Source: JANXXV01 sp040002435
GTDB taxonomy: Bacteria; Acidobacteriota; Terriglobia; Bryobacterales; Bryobacteraceae
Assembly (NCBI GenBank): GCA_040002435.1
Contig: JBDUEM010000002.1
Coordinates: 1-64,000 of the forward strand
Direction of reading: 5' to 3'
Length of the DNA: 64,000 bases
Part shown: positions 44,176-53,802 of the stretch, in pieces
Layout of the letters: every line of letters begins with the position of its first letter
Position numbering within the stretch: position 1 is the first letter of the stretch
Position numbers and translations under genes: made by a program
Notes under the pieces: generated by a model
The model's input: the letters and a program-made list of their open reading frames with translations, nothing else
Databases searched by the model: none
Told to the model about the DNA's origin: nothing

Positions 44176-45954
44176 ATGAAACAGATGAAACCCGTCGACG
44201 TTGTGATCGCCGGTGGCGGGTGGACGGGGCTGGCGATGGCGCGCGAGTTGACAGCGCGTACGGCGCTTTCGGTGCTGGTATTGGAACGAGGGCCCGATCG
44301 CAAATTTGCGGACTATGCCGCGAACATGGATGAAGTGGACTACGGCATACGCAAGCGGATGATGCAGAACATAGCCGAAGAGACCATAACCCATCGTCAC
44401 ACCCTGCGTGATACCGCTGCACCGGTGCGGCAGTACGGCGGCATTCTGCCGGGAACCGGAGTAGGCGGTTCCGGAGAGCATTGGACCGGGTACGCCGAGA
44501 GGCACACCCCGGACGATTTCCATCTCGCCACTGCCTTGCGTGAGAAATGGGGCGCGGCGCGATTGCCGGACGCTCTCTCCGTGCAGGACTACCCGCTGCG
44601 CTACGAAGACCTGGAACCGTACTACTGGCGCGTGGAACAGCTGATGGGCGTAGGCGGGAAGGCCGGCAATCTGAAGGGCAAAATTGTCGACGGTGGAAAT
44701 CCATTTGAGGGGCCAAGGTCTCATGAGTTTCCGAATCCCCCGCATCGCAAAACCTACCCCATGGCGCTATTCGAACAGGCTTCACGCGAGTTGGGATACC
44801 ATCCCTATACCGCGGCCGCCGCAACTCTCACGGAAACGTATACGAATCCGGATGGGATCACCCGCGGCGCCTGCCAGTATTGCGGCTACTGCATGCTATA
44901 CGGCTGTATGGTGGGCGCCAAATCGCAGCCGACCAACACGCTGATGCCGGTTTTGAAGCGCAAGAGCACCTTCACCCTACGGGCGAACTCGTGGGTGAAG
45001 CGCGTCATCCATCGGGACGGAAAGGCAGAAGGCGTTGTGTACATGGATGAGAACGGGGAAGAGGTTTTGCAGCCGGCAGCGATCGTCGTGCTCGCTTCGT
45101 TCACTCCGAATAACACGCGGCTGCTTTTATTGTCGAAGATCGGAACTGCGTACGATCCACTGACGGGCAAAGGTTCGCTGGGCAAGAATTTTTCCCATAC
45201 AGTCGGCGGCGGCGGAACCAGTCTTGCTCTTTCAAAGCCTTTGAATGGATTCATGTTCGCAGGCGGCCAGTCCATGCGCATCTCCGACTTCAACGGATTT
45301 CAGGGCATCCCTGCCGATTCGGGAGTGCTGCGCGGCGGTATCTCGAATACCGCCGGCGGCAACCTTCGTCCGATTGGTTCTTTCGGACGAATTCCCGCCG
45401 GAGAGTCGGCGCGCAACTGGGGTTCGGAGTGGAAGAAGGCCGCGGTGAAGTATTTCGATAAGATCGCCATGATCGGCGTTTTTGAAATGGACCACCTGGC
45501 ATATAAACACAACTACATGGACCTGGACCCCACCTATACCGACAAGTGGGGGGATCCGCTGCTGCGCATTACCGTGGACTGGACCGAACACGAGCAGAAG
45601 CAGCGGGCCTTTGCGGCGGAGGTGACCGGCAAGATCGCGCAGCAGGCGGCGAAGACATCCGGCGCGCGCGTAATCGGTTCAGAGCGCGGCGGCCGGGCAT
45701 CCAGGCGCTACCAGACCGCGGAGTATGCGACGACCCATGTGCAGGGCGGCGCGATCATGGGAACAACTTCCGAGAACAGCGTAGTGAACTCGTGGCTGCA
45801 GCACTGGCATGTGCCGAACCTATGGGTGATTGGCGCATCGTCCTTCCCGCAGAACTCGTCGTCCCATCCCACGCTAACCTCTGTGGCACTGACTTTACGG
45901 GCGGCCGACGCACTGATTGAACGTTATCTCAAGAAGCCGGGAGCGCTGGCGTGA
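44176..45954 (+). CDS. GMC-family FAD oxidoreductase (gluconate/sugar dehydrogenase large subunit type)
   Basis: 592 residues from ATG at 44176; GTG at 44155 is an alternative and neither start has a strong Shine-Dalgarno sequence. The Rossmann ADP-binding motif is GGGWTG at 13-18 and the GMC signature region is GTGVGGSGEHWTG. The C-terminal GMC_oxred_C domain holds the active-site HxN region (SSHPTLTSVALTL). With its subunit-3 partner it should oxidise a sugar or sugar acid in the periplasm; a c-type cytochrome subunit is not encoded here. It overlaps the next gene by 4 bp (GTGA). Confidence 0.88.
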   Translation: MKQMKPVDVVIAGGGWTGLAMARELTARTALSVLVLERGPDRKFADYAANMDEVDYGIRKRMMQNIAEETITHRHTLRDTAAPVRQYGGILPGTGVGGSGEHWTGYAERHTPDDFHLATALREKWGAARLPDALSVQDYPLRYEDLEPYYWRVEQLMGVGGKAGNLKGKIVDGGNPFEGPRSHEFPNPPHRKTYPMALFEQASRELGYHPYTAAAATLTETYTNPDGITRGACQYCGYCMLYGCMVGAKSQPTNTLMPVLKRKSTFTLRANSWVKRVIHRDGKAEGVVYMDENGEEVLQPAAIVVLASFTPNNTRLLLLSKIGTAYDPLTGKGSLGKNFSHTVGGGGTSLALSKPLNGFMFAGGQSMRISDFNGFQGIPADSGVLRGGISNTAGGNLRPIGSFGRIPAGESARNWGSEWKKAAVKYFDKIAMIGVFEMDHLAYKHNYMDLDPTYTDKWGDPLLRITVDWTEHEQKQRAFAAEVTGKIAQQAAKTSGARVIGSERGGRASRRYQTAEYATTHVQGGAIMGTTSENSVVNSWLQHWHVPNLWVIGASSFPQNSSSHPTLTSVALTLRAADALIERYLKKPGALA

Positions 45955-46613
45955 GACGCAGGGAATTTCTCACATTACCCGCCAAGGGCGTGGGCGGGCT
46001 GCTGATCTACACGCTGGCAGGCGAGCCCGTCCGCGTGAATGCGCAAGAGGGATCCCTGAAGATACCTCTGAAGTTCTTCACGGAGCACGAAGCGCGTACA
46101 GTGATGGCCGCCAGCGAACGAATCCTGCCCGCCGACGAGAGCGGCCCCGGAGCCACAGAGGCGAACGTCGTGGTGTATATCGACCGCCAGCTTGCGGGAC
46201 CATACGGCCGGGACAAATTTCGCTATACGAAGGCGCCATGGATTGAATCGGTTCCCGAACACGGCTACCAGGGCAAGGAAACTCCGCGCGAGCTGTACCG
46301 CGCGGGCGTTGTCCGGTTGGGACAGGACTTCGCTCAACTCGCGGCCAGCGAGCAGGATAAGCGCCTGATGGAAATTGAGAAGACGTATTTTTTTCAGATG
46401 CTGCGGACCCACACGATTGAAGGATTCCTCTGCGACCCCCTGCACGGGGGCAATGCAGGGATGATCGGCTGGCAAATGATTGGTTTTCCCGGGCCGCTGA
46501 TGGGTTATCGCGAAGAAGTGGAAAAGCACGGGGTTCCGTTCCAGCGGAAACCGAAAAGCTTGTCGCAAGTCTACGGCCGGCCGGTGAAGGGTTGGGAAGA
46601 AGAGCCTGCCTGA
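45951..46613 (+). CDS. gluconate 2-dehydrogenase subunit 3 family protein
   Basis: 220 residues with GTG start in the GTGA overlap. A Tat leader (RRREFLTLPAKGVGGLLIYTLAG) carries the complex, since the large subunit lacks its own signal. The subunit-3 domain follows with ASERILPADESGPGA, VVVYIDRQLAGPYGRDKFRY and CDPLHGGNAGMIGWQMIGFPGP. The two proteins likely travel together through the Tat system. Confidence 0.9.
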   Translation: MRRREFLTLPAKGVGGLLIYTLAGEPVRVNAQEGSLKIPLKFFTEHEARTVMAASERILPADESGPGATEANVVVYIDRQLAGPYGRDKFRYTKAPWIESVPEHGYQGKETPRELYRAGVVRLGQDFAQLAASEQDKRLMEIEKTYFFQMLRTHTIEGFLCDPLHGGNAGMIGWQMIGFPGPLMGYREEVEKHGVPFQRKPKSLSQVYGRPVKGWEEEPA

Positions 46614-46624
46614 TGCTGCCCCAT

Positions 46625-47512
46625 CTAATGCAGGCCGGCCTTGCGTAAAAACGCGGCAGCTACTTCGGCAACCGCGGTGTGGCTGCCGTCCACCTCATAG
46701 TTCAACTTCCGCATGACTTCTTCCGGAAATTTCCCGGCCAGTTCGTCCAAAGCGGGCTTGAACTTCGGATACAGAGCGATAGTATCCGCGCGCGCGACCA
46801 GTGCGGCATCGTACGGAGGGAACGCATGCCGGTCGTCGGCAAGCACCTTCACTTTGGAGACCGCCAGCAGCCCATCGGTGGAATTGGCGGCAATCATGTT
46901 TACCTGCTTTTGTTCCAAGGCACGATAGATCAGGCCGAGGTCCATGGTAACGGGCGCTTTCATGTCGCGGAAGTGGTACGTCCTGTTGAGCGTGCTCAAG
47001 CCGTCCGGCCGCTGCTCAAATTCGTATCCTACCCCCAGACGCCATTCGATCTCCGGCTTCTCGGCGTCACTCAGCGTCTTGAGATTGAAGCGCGCGGCGG
47101 TCTCGTCGCGCACGGCCATCACGAAGGTGTTGTTGAATCCCAGCGGATCCAGCCACTCCAGCTTCAGGTTGCTACGGTACATATCGCGAATCCGCTCGTT
47201 GATGGCCGCACGGTCGTTGATCATGTTGATTTTCAGCACCGATGACAGGGCGGTTCCGCTGTATTCGGGGTAGACGTCGATCTCGCCGTTCATGACTGAT
47301 TGATGCACCAGCAGGGTTCCGCCAAGATTCAATCTTCGGCCGATCTTCTGCTGCATCCGGTTTTCCAGATGCTGGGCGACAATTTCGCCGAGTATCACCT
47401 GTTCGGTAAAGTTCTTTGAACCTACTGTCAGCTCATGCCGCCTGACGCACCCTGAAGCAATCAAACTCACGAGTATCGCCGCTATGCTGGCGATAGTCTT
47501 CGCTCTATCCAT
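46625..47512 (-). CDS. OpuAC-type substrate-binding lipoprotein of an ABC transporter
   Basis: 295 residues. Lipobox IASGC gives an acylated C22. The quaternary-amine-binder pattern is clear: ELTVGSKNFTEQVILGEIVAQHLE, GEIDVYPEYSGTALSSVL and ending in helical RKAGL. Such proteins bind betaines, choline, carnitine or other quaternary amines. It is the last of five linked genes that begin with egtB and egtD, so ergothioneine, hercynine or a related betaine is a plausible ligand. It overlaps the permease gene by 31 bp. Confidence 0.9.
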   Translation of the reverse strand: MDRAKTIASIAAILVSLIASGCVRRHELTVGSKNFTEQVILGEIVAQHLENRMQQKIGRRLNLGGTLLVHQSVMNGEIDVYPEYSGTALSSVLKINMINDRAAINERIRDMYRSNLKLEWLDPLGFNNTFVMAVRDETAARFNLKTLSDAEKPEIEWRLGVGYEFEQRPDGLSTLNRTYHFRDMKAPVTMDLGLIYRALEQKQVNMIAANSTDGLLAVSKVKVLADDRHAFPPYDAALVARADTIALYPKFKPALDELAGKFPEEVMRKLNYEVDGSHTAVAEVAAAFLRKAGLH

Positions 47513-48087
47513 CCCAATCCCCCATCCGCAATCAGTGCAATCAAAGCCGCCGGTACGGCGCCGGCCAGAAGCTGCGTGTTATCCACTGAGGCAATGCCGC
47601 GGAAGATGAAGACGCCGAGGCCTCCGCCTCCGATAGCCGCCGCAATCGTAGCAGTACCTACTGTTGTAACAGTTGCCACCCGGACGCCTGCGAGGATGGT
47701 GCTGACGGCCAGCGGCAACTCCACCAGTTTCAGCAGCTGGCCGGACGTCATACCCATGGCGATGGCCGATTCGCGGATAGCCGGATCCACCTGTTGCAAG
47801 CCGACGAGCGTGTTGCGCATGATCGGGAGAAGTGCGTAGAGAACCAGGGCAAGAATGGCAGTCTTTTTTCCGATCCCCCCGATAACCGGAATCGGAATCA
47901 GGAATCCAAAGAGCGCCAGCGCGGGAATGGTCTGGACAATGTTGGTGACGGTCAACAGCCAGCGCCGCAGGCGCACGTTGCGGTGCAGCAGGATGCCGCA
48001 AGGAATGCCGATGGCGGCGGCAAATACCACGGCAATCAGGATGAGCTCGATGTGCTCGAGTGTGAGTTCGATAAGGGAGTTGATCAT
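47482..48087 (-). CDS. OpuB/OpuC-type ABC permease
   Basis: 201 residues, about six transmembrane helices. The permease has the typical HxEL-like start (ELTLEHIELILIAVVFAAAIGIPCG) and the EAA-like loop region around VDPAIRESAIAMGMTSGQLLKLVELPLA. It is the single membrane component between the ATPase gene (6 bp apart) and the binding-protein gene (overlap). A symmetric dimer would form the channel. Confidence 0.92.
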   Translation of the reverse strand: MINSLIELTLEHIELILIAVVFAAAIGIPCGILLHRNVRLRRWLLTVTNIVQTIPALALFGFLIPIPVIGGIGKKTAILALVLYALLPIMRNTLVGLQQVDPAIRESAIAMGMTSGQLLKLVELPLAVSTILAGVRVATVTTVGTATIAAAIGGGGLGVFIFRGIASVDNTQLLAGAVPAALIALIADGGLGWIERRLSPA

Positions 48088-48093
48088 GCCACC

Positions 48094-48819
48094 TCAGAGT
48101 GTCGCGATGAACTTTCCGGCTTCGCCTTCCCGCTGGAGCTTGAACTCGGCCGGTGTGGCCAGAAGCTCTAAGCGGCCTTCATGGAGCACCGCGATGCGGG
48201 AGGCCAGGCGCACGGCCTCCTGAACATCATGTGTGACAAAGACGGCCGTCTTATTCAAGCGCCTGGTCAGATCAAGAAACTGGTTTTGAAGATCAAAGCG
48301 CGTTACCGGATCGAGCGCGCCAAATGGTTCGTCGAACAAGATGATTGGCGGATCGACGGCAAGCGCCCTGGCAATGCCCACCCGCTGTTTCTGGCCCCCG
48401 GAAAGCTGGCGCGGGTAGCGATTTTCGAAATCGGCGTGTGGCAGGCCCACCAGATCGAGCAGCTCGCGCACACGAGTTGTGGTTCGCGACGGCTGCCAGC
48501 CTTCCAGCTCTGGAACCAAACCCACATTCCGCGCAATGGTGAAGTGCGGGAATAAGCCCACGTCCTGAATGACGTAACCGATTTGGCGGCGCAATCGGAT
48601 GGGATTCCATGCTGTGGTCGCCTTGCCCTCGACCAGCACTTCCCCTTGGGACGGAGTGAGCAGGGCGTTAATCAGCTTCAGGGCAGTTGTCTTGCCCGAG
48701 CCGCTGCGCCCGAGCATCACCAGTGTTTGACCGGGGTAGAGGTCGAAGCTGATATCCGCCAGGATATTGCGCGCTCCGATGCTGTAATGAACGTTGCAAA
48801 AGCTGACGGCTGCACTCAT
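48094..48819 (-). CDS. ABC transporter ATPase of the OpuC family
   Basis: 241 residues from ATG at 48819, which overlaps the egtD stop in ATGA. Walker A GRSGSGKT is at 37-44, the signature LSGGQKQR is followed by Walker B IILFDEPF, and H-loop FVTHD is present. No C-terminal CBS domain is visible, unlike some OpuCA-type ATPases. A longer start at 48864 is possible but unlikely. Confidence 0.92.
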   Translation of the reverse strand: MSAAVSFCNVHYSIGARNILADISFDLYPGQTLVMLGRSGSGKTTALKLINALLTPSQGEVLVEGKATTAWNPIRLRRQIGYVIQDVGLFPHFTIARNVGLVPELEGWQPSRTTTRVRELLDLVGLPHADFENRYPRQLSGGQKQRVGIARALAVDPPIILFDEPFGALDPVTRFDLQNQFLDLTRRLNKTAVFVTHDVQEAVRLASRIAVLHEGRLELLATPAEFKLQREGEAGKFIATL

Positions 48820-49808
48820 TCGGAAGTCGCTGGGATCACCCAGAGATTTTCCGCGAACGGCCACTCGAAATCAACCCACGATTCCACATGGGTGAATCCC
48901 GTAGTGCGCGCCAGGCAGGGAAGCTGGCTGAGATCGAACTTATGCGAGGATTCCGTCCAGATACTCTCACCCGCCTCAAAGTCCACGGTGATTCCGGCGG
49001 CTGAGATCGTTGCCGCTTGTTTGCGGAGGGACCGCAGGTGCATTTCCACACGCTGGCCGCGGTGGTTGTAGCGCGCCTCGTGCACGAATTGGGACAGGTC
49101 GAAGTTGCCGTCGAGTTCGCGGTTGATCCGCGCCAGAAGATTCCGGTTGAAGGCAGCGGTCACACCGGCAGGATCGTCGTAGGCGAGGAGAAGTTGGCTC
49201 TGCGGTTTCAACAGATCGGTTCCCAGCAGCAGTGCGTCGCCCGGAGACAAAATGGAGGCGATCGTGCGAAGGAATTCCTCACGCGCGCCCGCACGGTCGA
49301 AGTTGCCGATTGTACTGCCCAGAAACAGCACCAGCAATGGTTCTCCGGCACGGCGGCGCGCAGCGGCAATTTGCAAACCGTCAAAGTAGGTGTGCTGCAG
49401 AGGGATCACACTCGCGGCGGTTGCCAGCTCCTGTTTGCAGGCGGTCAGAGCGGTCAGGGAAACATCGATGGGGAAGTAAAGCAGACCGCGAGGCCGTGCC
49501 AAGGCTTCCAAAAGGTAGCGGGTCTTTTTTCCGCTACCGCTGCCCAGCTCCGCCACAACCGTACCGGCCGGAAGGCGGGATGCGATCTCGGCTGAGTAAC
49601 TGCGCAGAATCCGCTCGTCGGCACGCGTGAGTCCGTACTCCGGTAGGTGAGTAATGGCCTCAAACAATGCCGAGCCGACAGCGTCATAGAGATAAGTGGA
49701 CGGCAGTTCCTTCTGGCCGGTCTTACCCAGGCCGTGCCGCACATCGTCCGCAAATTGCTGCCTGGCGTTATACGCCGGGGCAGTGAGTTCGAGATTTGAG
49801 ACGCTCAT
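48816..49808 (-). CDS. egtD: L-histidine N-alpha-methyltransferase (hercynine synthase)
   Basis: 330 residues, standard EgtD length. SAM-binding motif GSGSGKKT at 89-96, PIDVS, and the trimethylation-pocket segments LLVLFLGSTIGNF and FVHEARYNHRGQRVEMHL are characteristic. It methylates histidine three times to hercynine, the precursor of ergothioneine. It overlaps egtB (4 bp) upstream and the ABC ATPase gene (4 bp) downstream. Confidence 0.94.
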   Translation of the reverse strand: MSVSNLELTAPAYNARQQFADDVRHGLGKTGQKELPSTYLYDAVGSALFEAITHLPEYGLTRADERILRSYSAEIASRLPAGTVVAELGSGSGKKTRYLLEALARPRGLLYFPIDVSLTALTACKQELATAASVIPLQHTYFDGLQIAAARRRAGEPLLVLFLGSTIGNFDRAGAREEFLRTIASILSPGDALLLGTDLLKPQSQLLLAYDDPAGVTAAFNRNLLARINRELDGNFDLSQFVHEARYNHRGQRVEMHLRSLRKQAATISAAGITVDFEAGESIWTESSHKFDLSQLPCLARTTGFTHVESWVDFEWPFAENLWVIPATSE

Positions 49809-51034
49809 TCATTCTCCACACAACGGAAAGTTGCGAAAACATAGGGATAATCGGGCCGGAACCAGTTGCGGAAGGACCGGCGCAAAAAACAGGCTGCAGT
49901 CCGCGGCGACGCGCCTTTGAGGACGTAGTGCTCTCCATCAAAGAAGTTGGCGGAGTAGCCGGGGTAGTTGGAATCAGGATGAAAACCGGGGAAGGGAGCG
50001 AACACGGTTGAAGTCCATTCCCAACCATTGCCCACCAATTGGGAGACGCCGAAGTCGCTATCACCGGCCGGCGTTGCGTTCACCGAAATCGGATCCCAAT
50101 AGTGGAAATCAAAGTTCCCATGGGATTGCGCTGGCTCTAAAGCGCCCCACGGATATTCGCGCTCGATTCCCCGGCGGCTTCCGTAGGCCGCGCGATGAAA
50201 TTGTGCTTCGGTTGGAAGCGTCTTTCCCGCCCACTTCGCGTAGGCCTGCGCTTCGCGCTGCGTGACGAACACCGGGGCATCCAGAGCAAGCGGAGAGATA
50301 CCGAACATTCCACGGCAGCACCAGCGTCCACGTTCCTTTGTCCAGAAGTGCGGCGGCTTGGCGCCATCTCGAACAAAGTCCAGGTACTGCCGGTTGGTTA
50401 CCTTGTGCCTGTCGATGGAGAAGCGGGTAACCTGCACGGGATGCTCGTCGAATTCGTTGTCCCAGCCGAACGACGTTCCGCGTCTCCTGCCCAGCGTCGC
50501 CACCCCAGCGGGAATTGATACGGGGCGTTCGACAGACACAGTGGAAACAGGCATGGGTCCAAGGCCGGGTCCGCTCTTCTGATCGAAAGGCATACTGTGC
50601 ATCAGATACGCCAGAGTTTCGGCGTGCATGAGGCGGTGTTCGATCGCCATGCGAACAATGCGTTCGTCCGCTTTTGGCAGCATGCTGTCTATCTCCGTCC
50701 GGACGCGTTTGCAGTAGGCGTGTACCTCATAGAGCGTGGGCCAATCGGAGGGTTTGTCGGTGGGCAGGTCGTTCGAACCCGGGTCGATACCTGCTTCGAA
50801 AAGTTTGTCAAAGGCGGGATTGAATCGCTCCGCGGACAAATCGCCCGCGGCAATCTGGTTCCAGTCGAATGCTTCCAAGTGTCCGAGATAAAAGATAAGG
50901 CGGTGGCGTTGCGCCACCGGACGCTCGTAGATCGATCCGCTGCGGATAACCGAAAATAGCTTATCGGTTTCTTCGCGCGCCGCATTCAGCGTCGTTAGAA
51001 GTGTGCCCGGCGCAAGCCTTGGGCTGGGTTGCAT
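49805..51034 (-). CDS. egtB: hercynine oxygenase / sulfoxide synthase
   Basis: 409 residues with AGGAGGG nine bases before ATG at 51034. The N-terminal DinB-like domain carries the non-haem iron triad: H52 and the HxxxH pair H133 and H137 (HRLMHAE). The C-terminal FGE-sulfatase domain has RRGTSFGWDNEFDEHPVQV, PTEAQFHRAAYG and GNGWEWTSTVFAPFPGF. It couples hercynine to a thiol (gamma-glutamylcysteine or cysteine) with O2. Absence of EgtE and EgtC nearby means the last steps are encoded elsewhere. Confidence 0.94.
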   Translation of the reverse strand: MQPSPRLAPGTLLTTLNAAREETDKLFSVIRSGSIYERPVAQRHRLIFYLGHLEAFDWNQIAAGDLSAERFNPAFDKLFEAGIDPGSNDLPTDKPSDWPTLYEVHAYCKRVRTEIDSMLPKADERIVRMAIEHRLMHAETLAYLMHSMPFDQKSGPGLGPMPVSTVSVERPVSIPAGVATLGRRRGTSFGWDNEFDEHPVQVTRFSIDRHKVTNRQYLDFVRDGAKPPHFWTKERGRWCCRGMFGISPLALDAPVFVTQREAQAYAKWAGKTLPTEAQFHRAAYGSRRGIEREYPWGALEPAQSHGNFDFHYWDPISVNATPAGDSDFGVSQLVGNGWEWTSTVFAPFPGFHPDSNYPGYSANFFDGEHYVLKGASPRTAACFLRRSFRNWFRPDYPYVFATFRCVENE

Positions 51035-51156
51035 TGACCTTATCCCTCCTGACCTGAGTTTGATTCCGTGAAGGGTCCATAAGTTTCGGAGAAGAGCACC
51101 GAAGTTCTGCTATAACTAGAACATCTGGCCCGGTCCGCTAAATTTTTCGAAATTAC

Positions 51157-53709
51157 ATGGCTTTTCATATTAGACCTCTTAAAGAGTTCCTTGTGCGTCC
51201 AGCTCTGCCCGATGCCCTTTCCCGGATGTCGGAACTGGCATATAACCTGCTCTGGGGTTGGGACCATAACTTACGTTCGCTGTTTCGCCGTTTAGACCCC
51301 GCGCTATGGAAGGCGTGCGGGAATAATCCCGTCCTGATGCTGGGGCGCGTGCAGCAAAAGGCCCTCGAGAAGGCCGCTGCCGACCCGCGTTTTCTGGGAC
51401 TTTACCGCCGCGCGTGCGAACGGTACGACAGCTACATCGAGATGGAACAATCGGCTCCAACCGATGCTCTGATTGCCTATTTCTCCATGGAGTATGGGCT
51501 GACGGAATGCCTGCCCATTTATTCGGGAGGCTTGGGATTGCTGTCGGGCGACCACTTGAAGGCGAGCAGCGATGCCGACATCCCGCTGATCGGGATCGGT
51601 CTTCTTTATCAGAAGGGCTACCATCAGCAATCGCTGAACCCCGATGGCTGGCAGCAGGAACGCTACCCTGTCAACGATTTCTACACCCTGCCGGTGCGTC
51701 CGGTAATGGGAGACGATGGGGCCGAGGTAAAAGTCCGGGTCCAGCTTCCCTCGGGCGAGGTGACAATTCAGGTCTGGCACATCGATGTGGGACGGGTAAA
51801 GCTATACCTGCTGGATACCAACATTCCTGAAAACCTGCGCGAAGAAGACCGGGGGATCACCGCCTCGCTTTATGGCGGCGATGCCTTAACCCGAATCCGG
51901 CAGGAGATTGTTCTTGGAATCGGCGGGCTGCGTGCGCTGCAAGCCGTGAAACTGGAGCCGACTGTCTTCCATATGAACGAAGGCCACTCGGCGTTCATGG
52001 CCATCGAACGGATCCGGCGGCTGATGCAGGAACATTCGTTAAGTTTCGAAGAGGCGCTGAACGCGAGCCGGCGCAACAATGTGTTCACGACGCATACATC
52101 TGTCCCGGCGGGGATCGACCTATTCGAGACAGGGCTGATGTTCGATTACTTCAACGAATATTGCCGCAATAGCGGGATCCATATGGATCAACTTCTGGCG
52201 CTGGGGCGATGGAACCCGGGCGACAACGAAGAACGATTCTCTATGGCGATCCTGGCCCTGAAGACCTCGTCATACAGGAATGCCGTCAGCAAGATCCATC
52301 GTGTAGTCTCGCAGGAGATGTGGCAGGGCCTCTGGCCAAACTTGCCGGTGAACGAAATTCCGATTACGTCGGTGACGAACGGCGTGCATCTTCCCACCTG
52401 GTTGAATGGGGACCTGGCCATGCTGTACGACCAGTATCTGCAGCCGGACTGGCGGGAGCGCTATCCGGATCCCAAAATTTGGGACCTTGTGCTGGATATT
52501 CCCGACCAGGAACTGTGGGAAGCTCACCGGCGCCGGAAGCGGCGGCTACTGACCTTTGTGCGGGAGCGCGTGGCCACTTTCGCGATTGCGCGCAAAGCTT
52601 CCGCCACCGAAATCAAGCGGCTATCGGACGTGTTGGATCCCGACGCGTTCACCATCGGATTTGCGCGCCGCTTCGCTACCTATAAGCGCGCGACGCTGCT
52701 CTTCCGCGATGTTGCGCGGCTCAAGAAGCTGATGAACAATCCCGAAATGCCGATGCAGATCGTGATTGCGGGCAAAGCGCATCCGAAGGATCATCCGGGA
52801 AAGACTCTCATCAGGGAAGTGGTGCAATTGTCACGCGACCCCGCCTTCTCCAAGCGGCTGATTTTTCTGGAGGACTATGGAATCGAAGTTGCTCGCGATT
52901 TGGTGCAGGGCGTGGACCTGTGGCTGAATACCCCCCGGCGGGGCGAGGAAGCATGCGGCACCAGTGGAATGAAGGCCGGTTTGAACGGCGTTTTAAGCTT
53001 GAGTGCACTCGATGGATGGTTCGACGAAGCATATGAAGTTTCCGGAGGCTGGGCAATCGGAGACCGCGTGCCGTATAGTGAAGATCAGGACGAGATCCAT
53101 TCCAGCGCGTTGTACTCCCTACTGGAAAACGAAATTGTGCCGATGTATTATTCGCGCGGCGAAGATCGCCTCCCTTACGATTGGGTGCACCGCATGAAGC
53201 AGTGTCTGCTGAATGTGAGTCCGCAGTTCAACTGCCAGCGGATGGTGGGCGAGTACATGACGGAGTTGTACGAGCCTGCGCATGCGGCATTTTCGGAAGT
53301 CAGGAAAGACAATTTTGAAGAAGCGCGGCGCAAGACGAGATGGCAGGAAGCTATCAATGAGTCTTGGGGCCAGGTAAATTTTGTTGATTTGGGACCGGGG
53401 CCAGGCGGGTCGGTAGTGAGTGGAACGGCTATTACCTTGAAGGCGTCTGTGGAATTGGCGCGGCTCACGCCGGATGACGTTCACGTAGAAGCAGTAGTGG
53501 GACGGGTTGGTATGACCGGTCAACTGGAAAACACGGAAGTGATGACGCTGCCTGCCGTCGAACATACGGGTTCTGTTTATGTGTTTCAGAGAGAGTTTAC
53601 GCCGCACCAGACGGGACGGTTGGGGTATACACTTCGCATCAGCTCCAATCATTTCAGCAACCCGTTGACGCGGCCATGCAATTCTCTACTAAAATGGGGA
53701 TTAGACTAG
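51157..53709 (+). CDS. glgP: alpha-glucan phosphorylase (GT35)
   Basis: 850 residues, the size of the bacterial glucan-phosphorylase branch (TIGR02094-type). Phosphorolytic cleavage of alpha-1,4-glucan gives glucose 1-phosphate. The N-terminus has the more-compact start RPLKEFLVRPALPDALSRMSELAYNLLWGWD. The PLP-lysine region is EEACGTSGMKAGLNGVLSLSALDGWFDE, and GFARRFATYKRATL and the C-terminal beta domain are present. It is divergent from egtB (122 bp). No Shine-Dalgarno sequence is clear. Confidence 0.93.
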   Translation: MAFHIRPLKEFLVRPALPDALSRMSELAYNLLWGWDHNLRSLFRRLDPALWKACGNNPVLMLGRVQQKALEKAAADPRFLGLYRRACERYDSYIEMEQSAPTDALIAYFSMEYGLTECLPIYSGGLGLLSGDHLKASSDADIPLIGIGLLYQKGYHQQSLNPDGWQQERYPVNDFYTLPVRPVMGDDGAEVKVRVQLPSGEVTIQVWHIDVGRVKLYLLDTNIPENLREEDRGITASLYGGDALTRIRQEIVLGIGGLRALQAVKLEPTVFHMNEGHSAFMAIERIRRLMQEHSLSFEEALNASRRNNVFTTHTSVPAGIDLFETGLMFDYFNEYCRNSGIHMDQLLALGRWNPGDNEERFSMAILALKTSSYRNAVSKIHRVVSQEMWQGLWPNLPVNEIPITSVTNGVHLPTWLNGDLAMLYDQYLQPDWRERYPDPKIWDLVLDIPDQELWEAHRRRKRRLLTFVRERVATFAIARKASATEIKRLSDVLDPDAFTIGFARRFATYKRATLLFRDVARLKKLMNNPEMPMQIVIAGKAHPKDHPGKTLIREVVQLSRDPAFSKRLIFLEDYGIEVARDLVQGVDLWLNTPRRGEEACGTSGMKAGLNGVLSLSALDGWFDEAYEVSGGWAIGDRVPYSEDQDEIHSSALYSLLENEIVPMYYSRGEDRLPYDWVHRMKQCLLNVSPQFNCQRMVGEYMTELYEPAHAAFSEVRKDNFEEARRKTRWQEAINESWGQVNFVDLGPGPGGSVVSGTAITLKASVELARLTPDDVHVEAVVGRVGMTGQLENTEVMTLPAVEHTGSVYVFQREFTPHQTGRLGYTLRISSNHFSNPLTRPCNSLLKWGLD

Positions 53710-53802
53710 TTGGCAATTGAGGATCGTATCCGCTACGATCGTATTTCGCCAGTGAAATCTCTCTCTTCCGTTTACAACTCCTAAGGAGCTTCACCCATAG
53801 CC

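Noticed and set aside
51104..51121. short inverted repeat GTTCT/AGAAC between egtB and glgP with TATAAC
   Set aside because: Only five bases per arm, and no matching -35 element; could easily be chance.
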